A stretch of 25,047 nt of DNA from Marine Group I thaumarchaeote SCGC AAA799-O18 (lineage in GTDB: Archaea; Thermoproteota; Nitrososphaeria; Nitrososphaerales; Nitrosopumilaceae): the NCBI GenBank assembly GCA_000746705.1, contig JOTC01000013.1:1-25047 (forward strand), in the 5' to 3' direction. Within the stretch, counting starts at the first letter, position 1. Each line of letters begins with the position of its first letter. Shown here in pieces: positions 21,261 through 25,047 of the stretch. The position numbers and the translations under genes are program-made. A model generated the notes under the pieces. That model worked only from the letters and a program-made list of their open reading frames with translations, did not search any database and was not told the origin of the DNA.

Positions 21261-22622
21261 GTGAGATACAGAAGCGACAAGGATTCTCTAGGTTCAGTTA
21301 AAATACCTACAGACGCGTATTACGGACCATTTACAGGTAGAGCTGTAAAGCAGTATCACGTTACTGGACAGAAACCGCACATATATTTGATAAAATCATT
21401 CGTCATGATAAAACGTTCTGCTGCAATTGCAAACATGAAAACAAAAACATTAGATAGGAAACGAGGAAATGCGATTGTCAAAGCATGTGACAAAATTCTT
21501 GCGGGAAAATACCAGGACGAGTTTGTTGTTGACATGATAAACTCTGGTGCTGGTACAGCATTTAACATGAACACAAATGAAGTTATTGCAAATGTTGCAT
21601 TAAGGATTCTTGGTAAGAAATTGGGACAATACAAGTTCCTTCATCCAAACGACCATGTTAACATGTCACAATCAAGTAATGATACTTATCCTACAGCAAT
21701 GAATATGTCAACTCTATTTGCATTAAACACGTTACTCCCAATAATTTCCAAGTTAACAAAGTCACTCGCTAAAAAAGCAAAACAATTTTCAAAATATAAA
21801 AAAATTGGAAGGACACATCTTATGGATGCGCTTCCAGTTACACTTGGAAGTGAATTTGATGCATATGTCACTTCTATTACTAAATCATCTCATGCGATAA
21901 TACATTCAAAGAAACAACTTGAACAAGTTGCCTTGGGGGGAACAGCTGTGGGAACTGGTGCTAACTCACCTAAGAGATATAGAAAAATTGCCATACAAGA
22001 ACTCGCTAAAATCTCGAAACTTGGACTAGTTGAACAAAAAAACATGCAACATTCTTTACAAAGTAAATTTGCTATTGCTAATACATCATCAGCAATTAGG
22101 AACTTTGCCGTTGAACTAGGAAAGATTTCAAATGACATTAGATTAATGGCTTCGGGACCAATTGCGGGACTAGGTGAACTTGAGATTCCAGCAGTACATG
22201 CTGGCTCTTCAATCATGCCAGGAAAGGTAAACCCATCTCTCGCTGAATGTATGAATATGATCTGTTTTAGTATAATAGGCAATGATACTACGGTAGCTTT
22301 TGCAGCACAAGCAGGTCAATTAGAGCTTAACGTGATGCTTCCAGTAATGATCAAGGCTATACTTGACTCTACTGACATGCTAACAAACTTTTTGCCAATA
22401 TTCTCTGCAAATCTCATAGATGGACTTGTTTCAAATAAGAAAAGACTACAGAGTAATATTGAAAAAAGCCCTGTAATTGTAACATTATTGGCTCCAAAAC
22501 TAGGCTATCAAAAGTCAGCTGAACTTTTCAAAGAATCAGTGAAAACAAAAAAGACAATCCGCGATCTTGTAATTTCAAAAAAATTAATGACTAAAAAGCA
22601 AGTTGACTCTTTGTTAAAGTAG
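21261..22622 (+). CDS. fumC: Fumarate hydratase, class II
   Basis: Interconverts fumarate and malate. The 453-residue protein belongs to the fumarase/aspartase superfamily, with GSSIMPGKVNP at 315-325 (catalytic Ser316). Three features favour fumarase over aspartase: HPNDHVNMSQSSND at 128-141 (His rather than Asp after HPND), GRTHLMDALP at 183-192 (His where aspartase has Gln) and GGTAVGTG. The start is GTG, and MRYRSDKDSLGSVKIP matches the family N-terminus, so nothing is missing. In an ammonia-oxidising archaeon it would serve the TCA part of metabolism. The methylthiotransferase gene follows after 2 nt. Confidence 0.9.
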   Translation: MRYRSDKDSLGSVKIPTDAYYGPFTGRAVKQYHVTGQKPHIYLIKSFVMIKRSAAIANMKTKTLDRKRGNAIVKACDKILAGKYQDEFVVDMINSGAGTAFNMNTNEVIANVALRILGKKLGQYKFLHPNDHVNMSQSSNDTYPTAMNMSTLFALNTLLPIISKLTKSLAKKAKQFSKYKKIGRTHLMDALPVTLGSEFDAYVTSITKSSHAIIHSKKQLEQVALGGTAVGTGANSPKRYRKIAIQELAKISKLGLVEQKNMQHSLQSKFAIANTSSAIRNFAVELGKISNDIRLMASGPIAGLGELEIPAVHAGSSIMPGKVNPSLAECMNMICFSIIGNDTTVAFAAQAGQLELNVMLPVMIKAILDSTDMLTNFLPIFSANLIDGLVSNKKRLQSNIEKSPVIVTLLAPKLGYQKSAELFKESVKTKKTIRDLVISKKLMTKKQVDSLLK

Positions 22623-22624
22623 AC

Positions 22625-23893
22625 ATGGCAAAAATTTGGGTTGAGGCTTATGGTTGCTCAGCTAGCTTTGCAGATTCAGAGATGATATCTGGCTTAATCG
22701 TAAATGGTGGTCATACACTTGCACGAAGTCAGTCAGAATCCGATCTTAATCTTATCGTAACTTGTTCTGTAAAGGATGCTACAGCGACAAAGATGGTTCA
22801 TCGCATAAAGCAGTCGGAGTCAAAACCACTTATTGTTGCAGGATGCCTACCAAAGGCAGAAAGACATACTGTTGAAAAATTTGCAAAGAATGCTAGTATG
22901 ATGGGACCAAATTCCATTGGAAAAACACTTGAGGTGGTAGAAACCACACTAAGCGGCTCAAAGGTTGTAGCACTTGATGATACAGATCTATCCAAAGTAG
23001 GCATACCAAAAATAAGGCTGAATCCTATTGTGGGAATTATAGAAATCGCTAATGGATGTATGAGTGAATGTACGTTCTGCCAGACAAAACTGGCAAAAGG
23101 TGATTTGAATAGCTATAGAGTTGGAGATATTGTAAGGCAAGTTAGAAAAGAACTTGATGATGGCTGTAAGGAAATATGGCTCTCTTCAACTGACAATGGT
23201 TGTTATGGCTTTGATATTGATGAGGATATATCTTCCTTAATACACAAAGTCAGTCAGATACCTAAAGATTTTAGAATTAGGGTTGGAATGATGAACCCTA
23301 TGTTTATGCCTAGGATAAGGGATAACCTACTCAAATCATTTGAAAATCATAAAGTATTCCGGTTTTTACATGTTCCAGTTCAAAGTGGTAGTAATGATGT
23401 ACTCAATCACATGAAGCGTGGGCATACGGTTGAAACATTTAAGGATGTTGTGAAAAAGTTTAGAACAAAATTTGGTCCGTTTACAATCTCAACTGACATT
23501 ATTATAGGATATCCAACCGAAACACAGGAAAACTTTGAAGAAACGATTACACTTTTGAAAGAAACCAGACCTGATGTTGTAAATATTTCACGATATAGCC
23601 AAAGACCTGGAACAGTAGCTGCAGAAATGCATCAGGTTGATGTTATGGAAGTTAAGCGAAGAAGTAAGCAACTCACCGAATTGATAAACGATATCTCATT
23701 TGAAAACAACAGAAAATGGGTTGGGTGGAAAGGCAATGTTTTGTTCAATGAAAATTTAGGTGGTCAGGTCAAGGGAAGAAACTTTGCATATAAGCCGATA
23801 TTTGTGAATGAGATAACAGAAATTGGGCAAATATGCATAGTTAGAATAGTGGATGCTACTACTCACAGTCTTATTGGTGAGATCGCAAGTTAA
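22625..23893 (+). CDS. tRNA t6A37 methylthiotransferase (MiaB/MtaB/CDKAL1 family)
   Basis: Radical SAM enzyme that adds a methylthio group to N6-threonylcarbamoyladenosine at position 37 of tRNAs reading ANN codons. The N-terminal domain has the three auxiliary-cluster cysteines: Cys11 (YGCSAS), Cys47 (TCSVKDA) and Cys74 (AGCLPKAER). The radical SAM cluster is Cys145, Cys149 and Cys152 (CMSECTFC). A TIM-barrel with FLHVPVQSGSNDVLNHMKRGH follows, and a C-terminal TRAM-like domain from about residue 360. The archaeal/eukaryotic form is known as the CDKAL1-like or e-MtaB class. 422 residues is typical. Probably co-transcribed with fumC. Confidence 0.9.
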   Translation: MAKIWVEAYGCSASFADSEMISGLIVNGGHTLARSQSESDLNLIVTCSVKDATATKMVHRIKQSESKPLIVAGCLPKAERHTVEKFAKNASMMGPNSIGKTLEVVETTLSGSKVVALDDTDLSKVGIPKIRLNPIVGIIEIANGCMSECTFCQTKLAKGDLNSYRVGDIVRQVRKELDDGCKEIWLSSTDNGCYGFDIDEDISSLIHKVSQIPKDFRIRVGMMNPMFMPRIRDNLLKSFENHKVFRFLHVPVQSGSNDVLNHMKRGHTVETFKDVVKKFRTKFGPFTISTDIIIGYPTETQENFEETITLLKETRPDVVNISRYSQRPGTVAAEMHQVDVMEVKRRSKQLTELINDISFENNRKWVGWKGNVLFNENLGGQVKGRNFAYKPIFVNEITEIGQICIVRIVDATTHSLIGEIAS

Positions 23894-23909
23894 AAAATTT
23901 TGATCGATG

Positions 23910-23921
23910 TTTTGATCAAAA
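23910..23921. promoter_or_regulatory. 12-bp perfect palindrome upstream of the ftsZ-like gene
   Basis: TTTTGATCAAAA is a perfect palindrome. A related half site TTTTGATC occurs 12 nt upstream (23898). It lies between the methylthiotransferase stop and the ftsZ-like TATA element. A regulator site is possible; it is AT-rich, so chance cannot be excluded. Confidence 0.4.
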
Positions 23922-23933
23922 CTTAGTTAACTG

Positions 23934-23940
23934 TTATTTA
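23934..23940 (+). promoter_or_regulatory. Putative TATA box of the ftsZ-like gene
   Basis: TTATTTA is centred 29 nt before ATG 23966, so the transcript would start about 3 nt before the ATG. Confidence 0.45.
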
Positions 23941-23950
23941 CCGGAATTTT

Positions 23951-23964
23951 GTATCATATGATAC
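23951..23964. promoter_or_regulatory. 14-bp perfect palindrome over the ftsZ-like transcription start
   Basis: GTATCATATGATAC reads the same on both strands and ends one base before ATG 23966. It sits between the TATA box and the start codon, where a bound dimer would block initiation. No protein is known to me for this site. Confidence 0.5.
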
Positions 23965-23965
23965 T

Positions 23966-24907
23966 ATGACATTTCAGTTGACGGAACCTATACTGTTAAT
24001 TGGTGTAGGAGGAATTGGTGCTAGACTCACTGAAAAGACAAAAAAATCTCTGAATTCTGATTGCCTTTTGATTAGCCATGACCAGAAAGATCTAACTTCT
24101 GAAAATTCGATAAAAATTTCTACAAAATCAGTTGTTAACCCATCAACCCATCTAATTAGAGGTTCAACATTAGAAGCCTCAGGTGAAATTAAAAAAAATA
24201 TAGATAATTATTCGACTGTTATTTTAATGTCTAATCTAGCTGGAAGAGCTGGTGCTGGTATTGGACCTATAATTTCTAAAATTTGCAGGCAGGAACAAAA
24301 AAATCTTCTGTCTTTCACTATTATGCCATTCAAATTTGAAAAGGAAAGAATATTCCAATCTGGTGTTGCTTTAAAAAGGATTAGAAAAGATTCGCAATGT
24401 ACCATAGTTCTTGACAATGATGCACTTCTTGATAGCAACCCTGAGCTTACACAACAGCAATGTTATGAGATTGCAAATAAAGCAATTGAGTGTATAACAA
24501 CTTCGCTTAAATCTTCTGAAATATCTGAAGATACAAACATCTTGTCAACAAGCAAAACTGTAGATGATATTGAAGTTTCTCTCAAAGATTCACTGAGAAT
24601 GCTATATGAAGATGCTCCTCCTAATAGCATTAAAAGATCTATGTTGTATATCTATGGTAACAACAATATTCCTGTTGGAGTGCTAAATACAATTTCAAAC
24701 ATAACTGGTGGAACATTTGACGAGGATAGTCTCCATGTGTATATGTCGTCTAATGAATCAAAAATTGCTATGCTGAGCTCAATTCAAGGCGAAACAAGGT
24801 TTGACAAATATGATCCACTTGGAATAATTTCGTCAGAAAATACAATTGATTGGGACGAACCTGAATGCAGTATTAACTGTGAACTTGATTTAAAACAGTT
24901 AGAGTAA
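23966..24907 (+). CDS. Divergent FtsZ/tubulin-like protein
   Basis: The 313-residue protein has the tubulin/FtsZ Rossmann start IGVGGIGARL at 12-21. A modified signature loop LAGRAGAGIGP lies at 91-101, where FtsZ has GGGTGTG. The family stretch IMPFKFEKERIF and IVLDNDALL at 147-155 follows. The T7 loop that supplies the catalytic Asp (N-x-D-x-x-D in FtsZ) is not recognisable around 195-207, so GTP hydrolysis may be weak or lost. Ammonia-oxidising archaea divide with Cdv/ESCRT proteins, and their FtsZ-like protein is of unknown role. The C-terminus is acidic (DWDEPECSINCELDLKQLE). It probably has its own promoter with a palindromic site. The convergent gene ends 3 nt away. Confidence 0.85.
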   Translation: MTFQLTEPILLIGVGGIGARLTEKTKKSLNSDCLLISHDQKDLTSENSIKISTKSVVNPSTHLIRGSTLEASGEIKKNIDNYSTVILMSNLAGRAGAGIGPIISKICRQEQKNLLSFTIMPFKFEKERIFQSGVALKRIRKDSQCTIVLDNDALLDSNPELTQQQCYEIANKAIECITTSLKSSEISEDTNILSTSKTVDDIEVSLKDSLRMLYEDAPPNSIKRSMLYIYGNNNIPVGVLNTISNITGGTFDEDSLHVYMSSNESKIAMLSSIQGETRFDKYDPLGIISSENTIDWDEPECSINCELDLKQLE

Positions 24908-24910
24908 AAA

Positions 24911-25047
24911 TTAATCTTTAGATTTTCGTTTAAGCTTTCTTTTCGTGTCTTCTTGTTTGAAAAAATCAGGTTCATCTTCTGGTTTTGATTCTGGTTCTGG
25001 TTCTGGTTTTGATTCTGGTTTAGCTGTAGGTTCTGGTTTTGATTCTG
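24911..25047 (-). CDS. C-terminal tail of a Lys/Pro/Glu-rich protein (partial)
   Basis: Only the last 45 codons are visible; the gene enters from the right edge and ends at TAA 24913-24911. The frame reads as Pro-Glu-Ser-Lys and Pro-Glu-Pro units (ESKPEPTAKPESKPEPEPE). An acidic DEPDFFKQED and a very basic end, KRKLKRKSKD, follow. No domain can be named. It is convergent with the ftsZ-like gene, and the tail resembles a flexible linker ending in a nucleic-acid- or membrane-binding basic cluster. Confidence 0.6.
   Translation of the reverse strand, partial: ESKPEPTAKPESKPEPEPESKPEDEPDFFKQEDTKRKLKRKSKD

Overview
The window reads as a chromosome segment of an AT-rich ammonia-oxidising archaeon (Nitrososphaerota/Thaumarchaeota, Nitrosopumilus-like). 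The reasons are archaeal-type information genes (eL19, eL32, eL15, Cbf5, prefoldin alpha, archaeal adenylate and cytidylate kinases), TATA boxes about 26 nt upstream of start codons with almost no leader, a NirK-type multicopper oxidase, a divergent FtsZ-like protein, and exported proteins of thaumarchaeal type (CFI-box, W-x-K...A-x-WW repeats). Lineage is inferred from gene content; no rRNA is present. No tRNA, insertion sequence, CRISPR array or phage gene was seen.

Layout. 1-231 (-): the start of a Pro/Glu-rich ORF, probably Spt5/NusG, behind secE. 299-1371 (+): D-aminoacyl-tRNA deacylase and a DNA alkyltransferase. 1368-2211 (-): rpl32e-rpl19e. 2361-3953 (+): ATP-type PEP carboxykinase. 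3954-5991 (-): a membrane-anchored subtilisin split by a frameshift. 6063-8556 (+): superoxide dismutase, then prefoldin alpha and ftsY, whose Pro-Thr-Pro-Glu tail is frameshifted. 8615-9526 (+): ornithine carbamoyltransferase. 9565-15645 (+): the distal spc-type operon rpl18-rps5-rpl30-rpl15-secY-adk-DUF106-cmk-cbf5, with cbf5 truncated at its 3' end. 15577-17304 (-): rpl15e followed by two exported-protein genes, one frameshifted and one truncated against cbf5. 17355-18677: two convergent exported proteins. 18664-19596 (-): phosphoglycerate dehydrogenase. 19695-21101 (-): NirK-like copper oxidase. 21261-24907 (+): fumarase, a tRNA methylthiotransferase and an FtsZ-like protein. 24911-25047 (-): the tail of a Lys/Pro/Glu-rich ORF.

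How the genes work together. Much of the window serves translation and protein export: ribosomal proteins, SecE, SecY, the SRP receptor FtsY, the Oxa1/EMC3-like DUF106 protein, prefoldin and Cbf5. Central metabolism is represented by PEPCK, fumarase, 3-phosphoglycerate dehydrogenase (serine) and ornithine carbamoyltransferase (arginine). The copper oxidase and SOD fit an aerobic ammonia oxidiser.

Odd points. Four coding lesions lie within about 12 kb: a homopolymer frameshift in the subtilase, a 2-nt insertion in the ftsY repeat array, a small deletion in the CFI-box gene, and a junction that truncates cbf5 and an opposing gene at the same place. These may be draft-assembly errors or real gene decay; the sequence alone cannot decide. 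Also notable are a recent 25-residue tandem duplication at the end of uL15, Pro/Glu or Ala/Glu repeat tracts in several unrelated proteins, and perfect palindromes at the ftsZ-like promoter. I did not find a clearly novel multi-gene system.
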